Shown piece by piece: positions 36,985-46,526 of a DNA stretch of 64,000 nucleotides (positions are counted from its first letter, which is position 1; each line of letters begins with the position of its first letter). Made by a program: the position numbers and the translations under genes. The notes under the pieces were generated by a model that saw nothing but the letters and a program-made list of their open reading frames with translations, ran no database searches and had not been told where the DNA came from. The stretch is from the NCBI RefSeq assembly GCF_001661965.1, contig NZ_LYWZ01000022.1:868001-932000 (forward strand). Reading direction: 5' to 3'. Origin of the DNA: Croceicoccus mobilis (GTDB taxonomy: Bacteria > Pseudomonadota > Alphaproteobacteria > Sphingomonadales > Sphingomonadaceae).

Positions 36985-37998
36985 ATGAATGGGGGAGCAA
37001 TCGCAGTGATCGAATTTCTCATCGCGCTGATCGTGCTGATGGTGCTGGTCCTCGCGACCAGCGTGCGCGTCGTGCGGCAGGGGCATGTCTATACCATCGA
37101 ACGGCTGGGCCGTTACGTGAAGCCGGCCCAGCCCGGGTTCCACCTGATCACCCCCTTCATCGAAAGGGTGGGGCACAAGATCAACGTGATGGAACAGGTG
37201 CTCGATATTCCGGGGCAGGAGATCATCACCAAGGACAATGCCATGGTCGGGGTCGACGGGGTGGTGTTCTACCAGGTGCTGGACGCGGGCAAGGCGGCCT
37301 ATGAGGTGTCGGGCCTGCAAAACGCGATCCAGGCGCTGACCACCACGAACCTGCGCACGGTGATGGGCTCGATGGATCTTGATGAAACGCTGTCGAAGCG
37401 CGACGACATCAATGCGCGGCTGCTGTCGGTGGTCGATCACGCGACTTCGCCATGGGGGGTAAAGGTTACGCGGGTCGAGATCATGGACATCCGCCCGCCC
37501 AAGGATATTTCCGACGCCATGGCCCGCCAGATGAAGGCCGAGCGCGAAAAGCGCGCCCAGATCCTTGAGGCCGAGGGCGAGCGCGCCAGCCGCATCCTGC
37601 GCGCCGAGGGTGAAAAGCAGAGCCGTATCCTCGAGGCCGAGGGGCGCAAGGAATCGGCCTTCCGCGATGCCGAGGCGCGAGAGCGTGAAGCCGCCGCGGA
37701 GGCCGAGGCGACCCGCGTGGTGTCCGATGCAATCGCATCGTCGGGTACGCAGGCATTGAACTATTTCGTCGCGCAGAAATATGTGAGCGCGGTCGAAGGT
37801 TTCGCCACGTCGCCTAATGCGAAAACCATCCTGTTCCCGGTCGAGGCGACGCAGCTGATCGGCTCATTGGGCGGTATCGGCGAATTGGTGCGCGATGCGG
37901 TGACACCGCCTGCCGGCGCGGCGCAGCCCGGTACCGGCGGCAATGTCACCACGGGTTCACGCCCTGTTGCCGGCAGCGGCGTGCCGCGGTCGGGATAA
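36985..37998 (+). CDS. qmcA: SPFH/Band 7 protein QmcA-like
   Basis: A 337-residue stomatin/prohibitin-family protein. One N-terminal membrane helix (VIEFLIALIVLMVLVLATSV) is followed by the SPFH domain (VVRQGHVYTIERLGRYVK, PFIERVGHKINVMEQVLDIP) and a long charged helical region (MKAEREKRAQILEAEGERAS) repeated as the classic EAEG heptads, then a Gly-rich tail. It forms membrane microdomain oligomers. The nfeD gene follows, the standard pairing. A 17-base tandem duplication covers the stop codon (37984-38018). Confidence 0.92.
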   Translation: MNGGAIAVIEFLIALIVLMVLVLATSVRVVRQGHVYTIERLGRYVKPAQPGFHLITPFIERVGHKINVMEQVLDIPGQEIITKDNAMVGVDGVVFYQVLDAGKAAYEVSGLQNAIQALTTTNLRTVMGSMDLDETLSKRDDINARLLSVVDHATSPWGVKVTRVEIMDIRPPKDISDAMARQMKAEREKRAQILEAEGERASRILRAEGEKQSRILEAEGRKESAFRDAEAREREAAAEAEATRVVSDAIASSGTQALNYFVAQKYVSAVEGFATSPNAKTILFPVEATQLIGSLGGIGELVRDAVTPPAGAAQPGTGGNVTTGSRPVAGSGVPRSG

Positions 37999-38018
37999 GG
38001 ACCGCGGTCGGGATAAGG
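37984..38018. repeat. 17-base tandem duplication across the qmcA stop codon
   Basis: CCGCGGTCGGGATAAGG occurs at 37984-38000 and again at 38002-38018, with one base between. The first copy holds the last codons and TAA of qmcA. The second lies in the gap and its AAGG serves as ribosome site for nfeD at 38027. It looks like a recent slippage duplication. Confidence 0.9.
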
Positions 38019-38026
38019 TTGAACAG

Positions 38027-38521
38027 ATGAGCTTTCTCGGCGGTTTCGATCCGGTCTGGATATGGTTGGTGCTGGGCATCGTCCTGCTCTGTGCCGAGCT
38101 ATTGGTACCGGGCATCTTCCTGATGTGGATGGGCGTGGCCGCGCTGGCCACGGCGCTGATCGTGGGGCTCGCCGATGTGCCGGTGGGCTGGCAGATCCTG
38201 ATCTTCGTCGTGTTCTCGGTCTTTTCGGCGTGGGGCGCGCGGCAATGGCTGTCGGCCTATGGCATGGAGAGCGCCGATCCGCTGATGAACGATCGCGGCG
38301 GGCGGCTGGTCGGCCAGCGTGTCGTCGTCACCAGCGCGATCGAGGGTGGATCGGGCAGGGTCAAGCATGGCGACAGCGAATGGATCGCATCGGGCGATGA
38401 CGCGCCCGTCGGCACGCGGCTGGTGGTGACGGGACACGATGGGGCGATGCTGCTTGTCGCTCCCGATCCCGCTTCCCATATCGCTGCCACACCCACGGAT
38501 GAACCGCCCGCGCTGTCATGA
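38027..38521 (+). CDS. NfeD family membrane protein
   Basis: A 164-residue short-form NfeD protein with three or four helices (VWIWLVLGIVLLCAELLVPG, FLMWMGVAALATALIVGLA, ILIFVVFSVFSAWGA) and a C-terminal OB-fold (NDRGGRLVGQRVVVTSAIEG). It is cotranscribed with qmcA, as in most genomes; the two proteins form a membrane complex of uncertain role in surface stress. Start is ATG 38027, where the second copy of the duplicated sequence supplies AAGG. Confidence 0.92.
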   Translation: MSFLGGFDPVWIWLVLGIVLLCAELLVPGIFLMWMGVAALATALIVGLADVPVGWQILIFVVFSVFSAWGARQWLSAYGMESADPLMNDRGGRLVGQRVVVTSAIEGGSGRVKHGDSEWIASGDDAPVGTRLVVTGHDGAMLLVAPDPASHIAATPTDEPPALS

Positions 38522-38548
38522 CCGGTCGCGGGCGATGAAAGGAAGCTC

Positions 38549-38956
38549 ATGGCCGAGACCGAGAAGAAGGACCTGTCCGAACGCGAATGGCGCGACCGGC
38601 TCACCCCCGAACAATATCACGTGCTGCGCGAAGGCGGCACCGAGCGGGCCTTTGCCGGCGCGCTTTACCATTGCGAGGAGGATGGCCTCTACCGCTGCGC
38701 GGGCTGCGACACGCCGCTTTTCACCTCTGACACGAAGTATGAAAGCGGATCGGGCTGGCCCAGCTTTTTCCAGCCGGTGAGCGAGGGCGCGGTGCGCGAG
38801 ATCCGCGATACCAGCCATGGCATGATCCGTACCGAGGTGCGCTGCGCATCGTGCGACGGTCATCTGGGCCATGTCTTCCCCGATGGCCCCGCGCCGACGG
38901 GCCTGCGCTATTGCATGAACAGCGTGGCGCTGCATTTCGACCCCGAAAAGGGCTGA
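38549..38956 (+). CDS. msrB: Cytosolic methionine (R)-sulfoxide reductase MsrB
   Basis: A 135-residue MsrB without a signal peptide. Zinc CxxC pairs are CAGCD and [29 protein letters not shown] and the catalytic Cys in [12 protein letters not shown] are present. It reduces methionine-R-sulfoxide in cytosolic proteins. Compared with the lipoprotein MsrB at 12459 it is the usual cytosolic version. It follows nfeD by 27 bases and may be read with it. Confidence 0.95.
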   Translation: MAETEKKDLSEREWRDRLTPEQYHVLREGGTERAFAGALYHCEEDGLYRCAGCDTPLFTSDTKYESGSGWPSFFQPVSEGAVREIRDTSHGMIRTEVRCASCDGHLGHVFPDGPAPTGLRYCMNSVALHFDPEKG

Positions 38957-39161
38957 GCCAAGCCGCGATAAGCCTGCGAAAAGCGGAGGATGAGCCGCAT
39001 CCTGCGCTTGCCGCCCGGCTGCCTGCTCTCCATGTTCGTTCAGCATGGGTTTGGTTCCTTCCTGTCATCACGGCCCGATCATGGACCGGACGGGGCGCGT
39101 CATGGGCGCGCGCCGGGGTGAAGCTCAGGCTCATGGGGACCGACAGAATGACGGGTAGGTA

Positions 39162-41510
39162 ATGGCCAGAAACGGCAAGCGGCGTTCATCGCGGCGCACA
39201 TCGAGTGAAACACCGAAGCGTAGCTGGGTGCTGCGCATCTTCCTCTGGCTGATCGGGCTGGGCATCGTCGCGGCGCTGGGGCTGGTGCTGGCGGTGTTCA
39301 TCACCATGCGTTCGCTGCCCAGCTATTCCACGCTCAAGGCTTCCGAACATGCGCAGATGATCGTCGTGCGTGCCCGCGACGGGCGCGAACTGGTGTCCAT
39401 CGGGCCGAGCTATGGCGAATGGCTGGATCAGAACCAGATTCCGCAGACCATGAAGAACGCGATGGTAGCGGTGGAGGATCGCCGTTTCTATTCGCATCCC
39501 GGCGTCGATCCGCTGGGTCTGATGCGGGCGGTTTATGTCTGGGCGACGGGCGGCAACCGGCTGCAGGCGACCTCGACCATCACGCAGCAGCTCGCCCGCA
39601 ATCTCTTCCTCAATAATTCGCGCACCTTCGACCGTAAGGCACGCGAGGCGCTGCTGGCGCTGGCGCTGGAACAGAAATTCTCGAAGGACCAGATCCTCGA
39701 GCTTTATCTCAACAAGGTCTATTTCGGCGGCGGTGCCTATGGCATCGATTCGGCCAGCCGCCTGTTCTTTTCCCACCCCGCGACCGAGTTGAAACCGGCA
39801 GAGGCGGCGATCATCGCCGGGCTGGTCAAGGCGCCGTCCCGCTATTCCCCCACGGCCGATGCCGATGCGGCGGTGGCGCGCGCTTCCATCGTGCTGCGGC
39901 TGATGGAGCAGCAGGGATATATCACCGCATCCGAGGCATCGGGTATCGACGTCTCGACCGTGAAGCTGAAGGAAAGCCACGGGCAGAACTCGGTCCGCTA
40001 TTTTACCGACTGGGTCCTGCCGCAGCTCGATTTCCTCGCGCCTGACAGTTTCGAACCGCTTGAGGTGTGGACCACGCTGGACATCGGCATGCAGCGCGCC
40101 GCCACGGCATCGGTACAGGCCAATGCGCCCAAGGGGGCGCAGGGCGCGCTGGTCAGCGTCGACCGCGACGGGGCCGTGCTCGCCATGGTGGGCGGCACCG
40201 ATTACGTGAAGAGCAATTACAACCGTGCAACACAGGCGCAGCGCCAGCCGGGTTCGGCATGGAAGCTGTTCGTCTATCTCGCCGCGCTGGAGGCGGGATA
40301 CACGCCCGACACCCCCGTCTATGACCGGCAGGTAACGATCGATGGCTGGACACCGCGCAATTCGGGAAACAGCTATGCGGGCGAAATCGACGTGCGCACC
40401 GCCTTTGCCTATTCGAAGAACACGGTCGCGGCGCAGCTGGGCGAATCCGTGGGTTTCGGCACGGTCGCCAGCATGGCGCGCCGGTTCGGCATCACCAGCC
40501 CGATCAGCACCTATCCATCAATGGTGCTGGGCGCATCGGAAGTGCGCCTGATCGACATGACAGGGGCTTTTGCCGCGGTATCGGCAGAGGGACGTTCGGT
40601 CACGCCATATGGCATCACGCGCGTCACAACGGCGGATGGCGAGCTTTTGTATGAGCATAAGAAGGAGCGTCAGGACCAGCTGGTCGCCCCTTATGTCGCG
40701 GCGGAGATGACGGACCTTTTGCAGACCGCGGTCGCCACCGGCACGGGCCGCGCGGCGCAGATCGGGCGTCCCGCAGCGGGCAAGACCGGGACCACCAGTT
40801 CGAACAAGGACGGCTGGTTCATGGGCTTTTCCAGCGGCATCACCACTGGGGTGTGGATGGGGCGTGACGACAGCAAGCGGGTCGCAGGCCTGGCCGGCGG
40901 TTCGGCCCCGGCGCGGGCCTGGGCCGCTTATATGAAGGTCGCCACCGCGAAACGCCCGGTAGAGGAATTCACGACCGAACTGACCCTGCCCGAATGGCAG
41001 CTTGAGCCCGATGACGAGGCATGGTTCGGCGCAGGTGGCGGGCAGGACTATTACTTCTTCGACGAAGAAGGCAATCCGATCGACCCCTATGGCCGTGATT
41101 ATCAGGCCCCGCCCGATGATGGCGCGCGGCCTGGAGACGGTTACGGCTATGGCGACGGCTATGGCGCCGATGGCTATCGCGACGGCTATTACCGCGACCA
41201 GTACGGCGACCCCCGGCAGCAGCGGCAGCAGGACGAGCCGCGCGGCATCGATCAGGATTTCCTCGACCGCGCGACGGGGGCCACGCCCGATGGGCAGGCT
41301 CAGCAGTTGCGGCGCGACACGCCGCCGTCGCAGCAGGGCAGCAGGCAAGGTGCCGGCTATGGCCGCACACCCACGCCGCGCACCGGCGCGCCGGTCAGGG
41401 TCGATCCCGCCTATGCCCCCGTGCCATCGCGGGTCCAGCCCCGGCGGATAGAGGAGCAGTACCAGGATTCATCAGGGGTCAAGGTCGTCGAGATTCCAAA
41501 CGGGACCTGA
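39162..41510 (+). CDS. Class A penicillin-binding protein (PBP1a type)
   Basis: A 782-residue bifunctional peptidoglycan synthase. A basic cytoplasmic lead and a membrane helix (IFLWLIGLGIVAALGLVLAV) are followed by the GT51 glycosyltransferase domain (VEDRRFYSHPGVDPLGLMRA with the catalytic Glu, ATSTITQQLARNLFLNNSRT, LELYLNKVYFGGGAYGIDSA). The transpeptidase domain has SxxK (RQPGSAWKLF), SxN (YSKNT) and KTG (AAGKTGTTSS). The C-terminus is a 150-residue low-complexity tail rich in Gly, Tyr, Asp and Gln (DGYGYGDGYGADGYRDGYYR), not seen in the core domains. It is followed by a strong terminator. Confidence 0.95.
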   Translation: MARNGKRRSSRRTSSETPKRSWVLRIFLWLIGLGIVAALGLVLAVFITMRSLPSYSTLKASEHAQMIVVRARDGRELVSIGPSYGEWLDQNQIPQTMKNAMVAVEDRRFYSHPGVDPLGLMRAVYVWATGGNRLQATSTITQQLARNLFLNNSRTFDRKAREALLALALEQKFSKDQILELYLNKVYFGGGAYGIDSASRLFFSHPATELKPAEAAIIAGLVKAPSRYSPTADADAAVARASIVLRLMEQQGYITASEASGIDVSTVKLKESHGQNSVRYFTDWVLPQLDFLAPDSFEPLEVWTTLDIGMQRAATASVQANAPKGAQGALVSVDRDGAVLAMVGGTDYVKSNYNRATQAQRQPGSAWKLFVYLAALEAGYTPDTPVYDRQVTIDGWTPRNSGNSYAGEIDVRTAFAYSKNTVAAQLGESVGFGTVASMARRFGITSPISTYPSMVLGASEVRLIDMTGAFAAVSAEGRSVTPYGITRVTTADGELLYEHKKERQDQLVAPYVAAEMTDLLQTAVATGTGRAAQIGRPAAGKTGTTSSNKDGWFMGFSSGITTGVWMGRDDSKRVAGLAGGSAPARAWAAYMKVATAKRPVEEFTTELTLPEWQLEPDDEAWFGAGGGQDYYFFDEEGNPIDPYGRDYQAPPDDGARPGDGYGYGDGYGADGYRDGYYRDQYGDPRQQRQQDEPRGIDQDFLDRATGATPDGQAQQLRRDTPPSQQGSRQGAGYGRTPTPRTGAPVRVDPAYAPVPSRVQPRRIEEQYQDSSGVKVVEIPNGT

Positions 41511-41531
41511 GCTGCGGCAAAGGCTCATGAG

Positions 41532-41572
41532 AAAAGGGCCGCTTCCCCCCATCGGGAAGCGGCCCTTTCTTT
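41532..41572. terminator. Bidirectional rho-independent terminator
   Basis: GGGCCGCTTCCC (about 41537-41548) pairs perfectly with GGGAAGCGGCCC (about 41554-41565), with AAAA before and TTTCTTTT after. It separates the convergent PBP1a and degP genes and can stop transcription from both sides. Confidence 0.93.
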
Positions 41573-41607
41573 TGCCCTTGGCATGACCCGAAGCGGGCCC
41601 GCCGCGA

Positions 41608-43167
41608 TCAGCGATTGATGCGGATCGGCAAGTAAACCGCCGGACGGCCACGACGCTGGATGCGCAGCAGCACCGCCTCGCGGTCGTCATTGACGGCGCT
41701 GCGCAGCGCGCCTTCGAGATCGGCGACGGTGTTGAGGTCGCGATAGTTCGCCGACAGGATGATGTCGCCCCGCGACAGACCCTTCTGACCCGCATCGGAA
41801 CTGGCATTGACCGCCGCGATGACAAGACCCTGCATGTCGGAACCGACGCCAAGCTGGCGGCGGATCTCCGGAGTCAGCGGAATGGCGGAAACGCCCAGCG
41901 TGTCGGCGATATAGCTCTGCGTATCATCGTCGCTCGGCGCGCTCAGCGCGTCGCCGTCCTCGTCGTCCGAATTGAAGCTGTTCGCCAGCTCGTCTTCCGA
42001 AGGACGCAGGCCGATGGTCGCGGTCAGCGTCATGCGCTTGCCATTGCGGATCACCTCGATCGGAACGCGTGTGCCCGGCTCGATGTTGGCGACCACGAAG
42101 CTCAGCGTCTGGTCGGGGGTGATGTCCTTGCCGCCGATCTTCATGACGACGTCGCCCGGCTTCAGCCCGGCCTTGTCCGCCGCGCCATCAGGCACGACCG
42201 ATTGCACGAATTCGCCGCGATTGCGGGCAATGCCCAGCGAAGAGGCGAGATCGTCGGTGACCGGGTTGATCTGGATGCCCAGATAGCCGCGCTTGATGCT
42301 TTCGCCCGCGATCAGCTTCCTGACGATCGGCTCTGCGGTTTCGGCCGGAATGGCAAAGCCGATGCCGACGCTGCCGCCAGTGGGCGAGAAGATGGCGTTG
42401 TTGATGCCGATGACATTGCCGTCCATGTCGAACATCGGGCCGCCCGAATTGCCGCGGTTGATGGCGGCATCGGTCTGCAGATAGCGGTCATAGGCGCCAT
42501 TACTGCCGGTGTTGCGATAGACGGCGGAAATAATGCCGCTGGTCACCGTGCCGCCAAGCCCGAAGGGATTGCCGATGGCGATGATCCAGTCGCCCACGCG
42601 CGCGTCCTGGCTGTTGCCGAACTTCACGAAGGGAAACGGATCGCTGCCCTTGATCTTGAGCACGGCGAGGTCGGAAGCTGCGTCCTTGCCCACCAGATCG
42701 GCGTCATATTCCTTGCCATCGGGCATGGTGACGGTGATCGATTCCAGCTCGCCATTGCCCTCGGCGCTGATCACGTGGTTGTTCGTGACGATATAGCCGT
42801 CCGCGCTGACGATGAAGCCCGAACCCAGCGACTGCGCCTCACGCGTGGTGGGACGGCCGCTGCCCTGTCCGCCGAACAGCCCTTCGAACGGGGTGCCGGC
42901 AAAGGGGTTGTTCTGCTGCACCTGGATGCGCTGGCGGGTGGAGATATTGACCACCGCAGGCTGCAGCTGCGCGGTGAGATCGGCAAAGCTGGCCGGAGCG
43001 CCCGATCGGGGCACCATGCGGTTCATCTGGGCCTGATCGTTCTGGGCGACTTGCGCGCCGGCGGGAAAACCGGTGGCAAGAGAGACAGCAGCGCCGCCGA
43101 GAAGCAGCGCGGTGGTGACCGTATAGGCGTAGCGCAATTTGGGTGTCCTCTTGGAAATTTGCTTCAT
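41608..43167 (-). CDS. degP: Periplasmic serine protease DegP/DegQ (Do family)
   Basis: A 519-residue protein with a signal peptide (TVTTALLLGGAAVSLATGFPAGAQ). The trypsin-like domain has the His in TNNHVI, the Asp in ASDLAVLKI and the Ser in RGNSGGPMFD. Two PDZ domains follow (GYLGIQINPVTDDLAS and the one after QSYIADTLGVSAIPLTP). It degrades or refolds damaged envelope proteins. I start at ATG 43167; a longer frame upstream lacks a signal. It is downstream of hflK-hflC, with a 198-base gap that may carry its own promoter. The linkage of HflKC and Deg proteases is usual in this group. Confidence 0.95.
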   Translation of the reverse strand: MKQISKRTPKLRYAYTVTTALLLGGAAVSLATGFPAGAQVAQNDQAQMNRMVPRSGAPASFADLTAQLQPAVVNISTRQRIQVQQNNPFAGTPFEGLFGGQGSGRPTTREAQSLGSGFIVSADGYIVTNNHVISAEGNGELESITVTMPDGKEYDADLVGKDAASDLAVLKIKGSDPFPFVKFGNSQDARVGDWIIAIGNPFGLGGTVTSGIISAVYRNTGSNGAYDRYLQTDAAINRGNSGGPMFDMDGNVIGINNAIFSPTGGSVGIGFAIPAETAEPIVRKLIAGESIKRGYLGIQINPVTDDLASSLGIARNRGEFVQSVVPDGAADKAGLKPGDVVMKIGGKDITPDQTLSFVVANIEPGTRVPIEVIRNGKRMTLTATIGLRPSEDELANSFNSDDEDGDALSAPSDDDTQSYIADTLGVSAIPLTPEIRRQLGVGSDMQGLVIAAVNASSDAGQKGLSRGDIILSANYRDLNTVADLEGALRSAVNDDREAVLLRIQRRGRPAVYLPIRINR

Positions 43168-43365
43168 CACTTCGTGTCCTGGCGTTTGGCCAGTTCCCCG
43201 CAGCCATCCATGTGGGGATGCGCGGTGAATTTTCCAGCAAGTGAATCGGCTAGGAAGATCATCGCCTCCCATTCATACCCCTTGGCCTGAACACGGTTTG
43301 AATAACCCCGGATCCGGCGCGTTCGGGAAGGAAATGCCCGACAACGCCGGTCCGGAGCCGCCGAT

Positions 43366-44211
43366 TCAGTTCTGGCCCTGGAACTGGCGCAGATATTCAT
43401 TGTCGGGCGACAGGATGATCGAGCTTTCGCTGTCATCGCTGTTGAACACCGTGTTGTAGCTCTGCATGGCCCGGTAGAAATCGTAGAATTCCGGGTCCTG
43501 GTTGAAAGCGTCGGCATAGGTCTTGGCCGCGGTCGCCTGCGCTTCGCCGCGAATGATCTGTGCCTGCTTCGACCCTTGCGCGCGGATCGTGTCCGATTCC
43601 TGCTTACGCGCGGTTTCCATGCGGGTGAACGCCGTCTCCAGCGGACGGCCCGCGGGAAGATCGGCGCGCTTGATGCGAACGTCGATGACCTGCGCGCCAT
43701 ATTCGCGTGCCTGCTTGTCGAGGCCCTCGCGGATTTCGTCCATCGCCGCGCTGCGTTCCGCCGTCAGCAATGCCTGAAAACTGCGGGTGCCGAGACGCTG
43801 GCGCAGAACCGAGTTCAGGATCGGCTGCAGCTGTTCGGCCACGCGCTCGGTCGAGCCGGCGGTCTTTACCATCAGCACGGGGTCGATGATGCGGAAGCGC
43901 GCATAGGCGTCCACCTCAAGGCGGCGCTGGTCGCGGCTCAGCACTTCCTGCCGCTGCATGTCGACATCGAGCACCTGCCGCGAGACCCAGACCACCCGTT
44001 CAAGAACGGGGATGCGGAACACCACGCCCGCGCCGGTCTGGCCGAAATCGCTGTTCGGCTGAAAGCGGTTAGCGACGCGGTCGGGTTCGCCCGCCCGCAC
44101 GATAACCGCCTGCATGGTTTCAGGCACCACGATGAATGACGAAAGCGCGGCGGCCACGGCCACCGCAGCGGCCACGATCCATACTTTCCAGCGTTCCCAG
44201 ATCGCTTCCAT
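43366..44211 (-). CDS. hflC: HflC, SPFH-domain subunit of the FtsH modulator
   Basis: A 281-residue protein with an N-terminal helix (VWIVAAAVAVAAALSSFIVV) and an SPFH domain (PETMQAVIVRAGEPDRVANR, GVVFRIPVLERVVWVSRQVL). The coiled-coil region EKQAREYGAQVIDVRIKRAD-like (KQAREYGAQVIDVRIKRADL) is typical of HflC. With HflK it forms a cage around the FtsH protease in the inner membrane. I start at ATG 44211, which overlaps the hflK stop as TGATG; a GTG three bases earlier is possible. Confidence 0.95.
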   Translation of the reverse strand: MEAIWERWKVWIVAAAVAVAAALSSFIVVPETMQAVIVRAGEPDRVANRFQPNSDFGQTGAGVVFRIPVLERVVWVSRQVLDVDMQRQEVLSRDQRRLEVDAYARFRIIDPVLMVKTAGSTERVAEQLQPILNSVLRQRLGTRSFQALLTAERSAAMDEIREGLDKQAREYGAQVIDVRIKRADLPAGRPLETAFTRMETARKQESDTIRAQGSKQAQIIRGEAQATAAKTYADAFNQDPEFYDFYRAMQSYNTVFNSDDSESSIILSPDNEYLRQFQGQN

Positions 44212-45377
44212 CACTGGTCTCCCCCGTTGGCACTGGTGCTGGCGCGCGATGAGCGGCGCGCTTCGGGCAGCGGGAGATAGGGGACGACGCCATCGGCCTC
44301 GACCACGGTCTTGTCGGTGCGGCTCAGCACGCTCTCCATCGTTTCGTAATACATGCGGCGACGCGTCACTTCGGGCGCCATGCGGTATTCTTCATAGACC
44401 TGGTTGAATTCCGAAGCCTCACCCTCGGCGCGCGCGGTGACCTGTTCGGCCCATGCGCGGGCGCGGTTGATGTCGGATTGCGCGTCCTGCTGGGCTGCCA
44501 GCACTTCACGGAAGGCGTCGATCACGCGGGTCGGCGGATCGGCCTTCTTGATCTCGACACCCTGGATGCGGATGCCCGAGCGATAGGCATCGAGCAGCGC
44601 CTGCATGTTCGAGGCGACACTCTGCTCGATCTCGGCGCGGCCCGAACCCGACAGCGCCTCGTCCAGGGTCACTTCGGCAACGGCTGCGCGCATCGATGCC
44701 TCGGCCACTTCCTTTACGGTCTCGTCGGGCTCTGCCAGCTGAAAGGCGTAAAGCTTCAGGTCGTCGATGTTCCAGCGGATGAGATAGCTGAGGTCGACCA
44801 GGTTCTGGTCGCCCGTAAGCATCAGTTTTTCGCCTTCGCCCTCGGGGATGGTGTCGCGGCGGATGGAGGTCACGTCCTCCTTCCTCACTTGCTGGATCGG
44901 CCAGGGCAGGGTCATCGAAACACCCGAGGTCAGCGTCCTGTCATATTTGCCAAAGGTGGTGACGACCGCCTCTTCCTTGGGGTCGACCATGTGGAAGCTG
45001 CTGGAAAGAATCCAGAAAGCAATGATCGCGACGACGACCAGCGGCACCCAGCTTTTCCCGCCCGGCGCCTGCGGCATCTTCGGAAAGCCGCCGCCACCGC
45101 CCGATCCGCCGGGGCGTCCGGGGCGGCGACCGAAAAGATCCTCGATATTGGGGGCGCGGCGGCCACCTGCCTCATCGCCCGATCCTTCGGGAAGCCACGG
45201 ATTCTTTGGCTTGGTCCCGGGGCGCGGCTTGTCGCCAGTGTCGGCGCGCGGCTCGTCGCCGCCGGCAGCGCCGCCTTCGTTCCCGGAATCCTCGCCCGTG
45301 CCGCCGGAACCACCCCATGGGTTGCGTCCGGCCATTGCCAGTATCATGTCCTTTAAGGACCCGCCCTTGCTATTCAT
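44211..45377 (-). CDS. hflK: HflK, SPFH-domain subunit of the FtsH modulator
   Basis: A 388-residue protein. The first 100 residues are a disordered Gly/Asp/Pro-rich cytoplasmic region (NPWGGSGG, NIEDLFGRRPGRPGGSGGGG), followed by a membrane helix (WVPLVVVAIIAFWILSSSF) and the SPFH domain (MVDPKEEAVVTTFGKYDRTL). It ends with a Ser-rich tail. I choose ATG 45377; a longer frame would start 15 residues earlier. The hflC gene overlaps by one base. It regulates access of FtsH to membrane substrates. The promoter should lie in the 156-base gap shared with the divergent mrp gene. Confidence 0.95.
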   Translation of the reverse strand: MNSKGGSLKDMILAMAGRNPWGGSGGTGEDSGNEGGAAGGDEPRADTGDKPRPGTKPKNPWLPEGSGDEAGGRRAPNIEDLFGRRPGRPGGSGGGGGFPKMPQAPGGKSWVPLVVVAIIAFWILSSSFHMVDPKEEAVVTTFGKYDRTLTSGVSMTLPWPIQQVRKEDVTSIRRDTIPEGEGEKLMLTGDQNLVDLSYLIRWNIDDLKLYAFQLAEPDETVKEVAEASMRAAVAEVTLDEALSGSGRAEIEQSVASNMQALLDAYRSGIRIQGVEIKKADPPTRVIDAFREVLAAQQDAQSDINRARAWAEQVTARAEGEASEFNQVYEEYRMAPEVTRRRMYYETMESVLSRTDKTVVEADGVVPYLPLPEARRSSRASTSANGGDQ

Positions 45378-45533
45378 GCCTCTCTTATAGGCACGCACTG
45401 CGATAAAAACAGGGGCAGTCACGAAATCTCACAGTTTGCGTTTACCGGCAAAGGCGATGACCGGTCGCAAAACGGGCGATGAAAAGCGTTTTGCCCCGTT
45501 GGCAGGCGGGCTGCAAAATGCGAGTGGGCTTGC

Positions 45534-46526
45534 ATGACGAATGCCGCAGACAAGAGCGAAGAGAATGCAATCCGCGCAAAGCTGGCCCCGATTGCGGGCG
45601 ACCGGCTGGCGGGATTGCGGATAGCGGGCGGCACGGTCACGATCGTTCTCGAAACCGGCGGGATGGATGAAACCGCGCGCGGCGCTCTGGAAGCGAAGGT
45701 GCGCGGCGCGCTGGCATCCACGGGCGCGCAATTACGGATCGCGCATATGGCGGAACGCGCTGGAAGCGCCCCGGCCAAGGGCCCGCGGCTGATCGCGGTG
45801 GGATCGGGCAAGGGCGGCGTGGGCAAATCGACGCTCTCGGCTAATCTCGCGGTCGCGCTGGCGCGCAAGGGGCGCAAGGTCGGGCTGGTCGACGCCGATA
45901 TCTACGGCCCCTCGCAGCCGCGCCTGCTGAAAGCGGAAGATCTGAAGCCGCAGGCGAAAGACAAGCAGATGATCCCGGTCACCACGCCTTATGGCGTGAA
46001 ACTGCTGTCGATGGGCATGCTGGTCGAACCGGACAAGGCGATCGCATGGCGCGGGCCCATGGCGGCGGGCGCATTGACGCAGCTGATCGAGGGGGACTGG
46101 GGCGATATCGACGATCTCGTCATCGACCTGCCACCGGGCACCGGCGACGTGCAGCTTACGATGATCCAGAAATTCAAGCCCGCTGGCGCTTTGATCGTCT
46201 CAACCCCGCAGGACCTGGCGCTGATGGATGCGACCCGCGCGGTGCGCTTTTTCGAAAAGGCCGAGGTGCCGGTCATCGGCGTGGTCGAGAACATGGCGGG
46301 CTATGTCTGCCCCCATTGCGGCGAGGCGAGCGATCCCTTCGGCTCCGGCGGGGCAGAGGCCGAGGCGAAGCGGCTGGGCTATCCGTTTCTGGGGCGCATA
46401 CCGCTTGCCATCGACATTCGCACCGCCAGCGATGCGGGCACGCCGCCTGCCGCGGGCGAAGGGCCGATCGCCGATGCATTCGCACAGCTTGCCGATGCGC
46501 TGGTTGAAAGGGAGGCGCTCGCGTGA
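45534..46526 (+). CDS. apbC: Mrp/ApbC family iron-sulfur carrier ATPase
   Basis: A 330-residue P-loop protein. A partial DUF59-like N-terminus of about 80 residues leads to the deviant Walker A GSGKGGVGKSTLSANLAVAL, VDADIYGPSQPRLL, DLVIDLPPGTGDVQLTMIQK, and the cluster-binding CPHCG in AGYVCPHCGEASDPFG. It assembles [4Fe-4S] clusters onto targets. The next gene starts within its stop (GTGA), so the molybdopterin enzyme is translationally coupled; that enzyme family normally works with [2Fe-2S] subunits, and the coupling may be meaningful. Confidence 0.95.
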   Translation: MTNAADKSEENAIRAKLAPIAGDRLAGLRIAGGTVTIVLETGGMDETARGALEAKVRGALASTGAQLRIAHMAERAGSAPAKGPRLIAVGSGKGGVGKSTLSANLAVALARKGRKVGLVDADIYGPSQPRLLKAEDLKPQAKDKQMIPVTTPYGVKLLSMGMLVEPDKAIAWRGPMAAGALTQLIEGDWGDIDDLVIDLPPGTGDVQLTMIQKFKPAGALIVSTPQDLALMDATRAVRFFEKAEVPVIGVVENMAGYVCPHCGEASDPFGSGGAEAEAKRLGYPFLGRIPLAIDIRTASDAGTPPAAGEGPIADAFAQLADALVEREALA

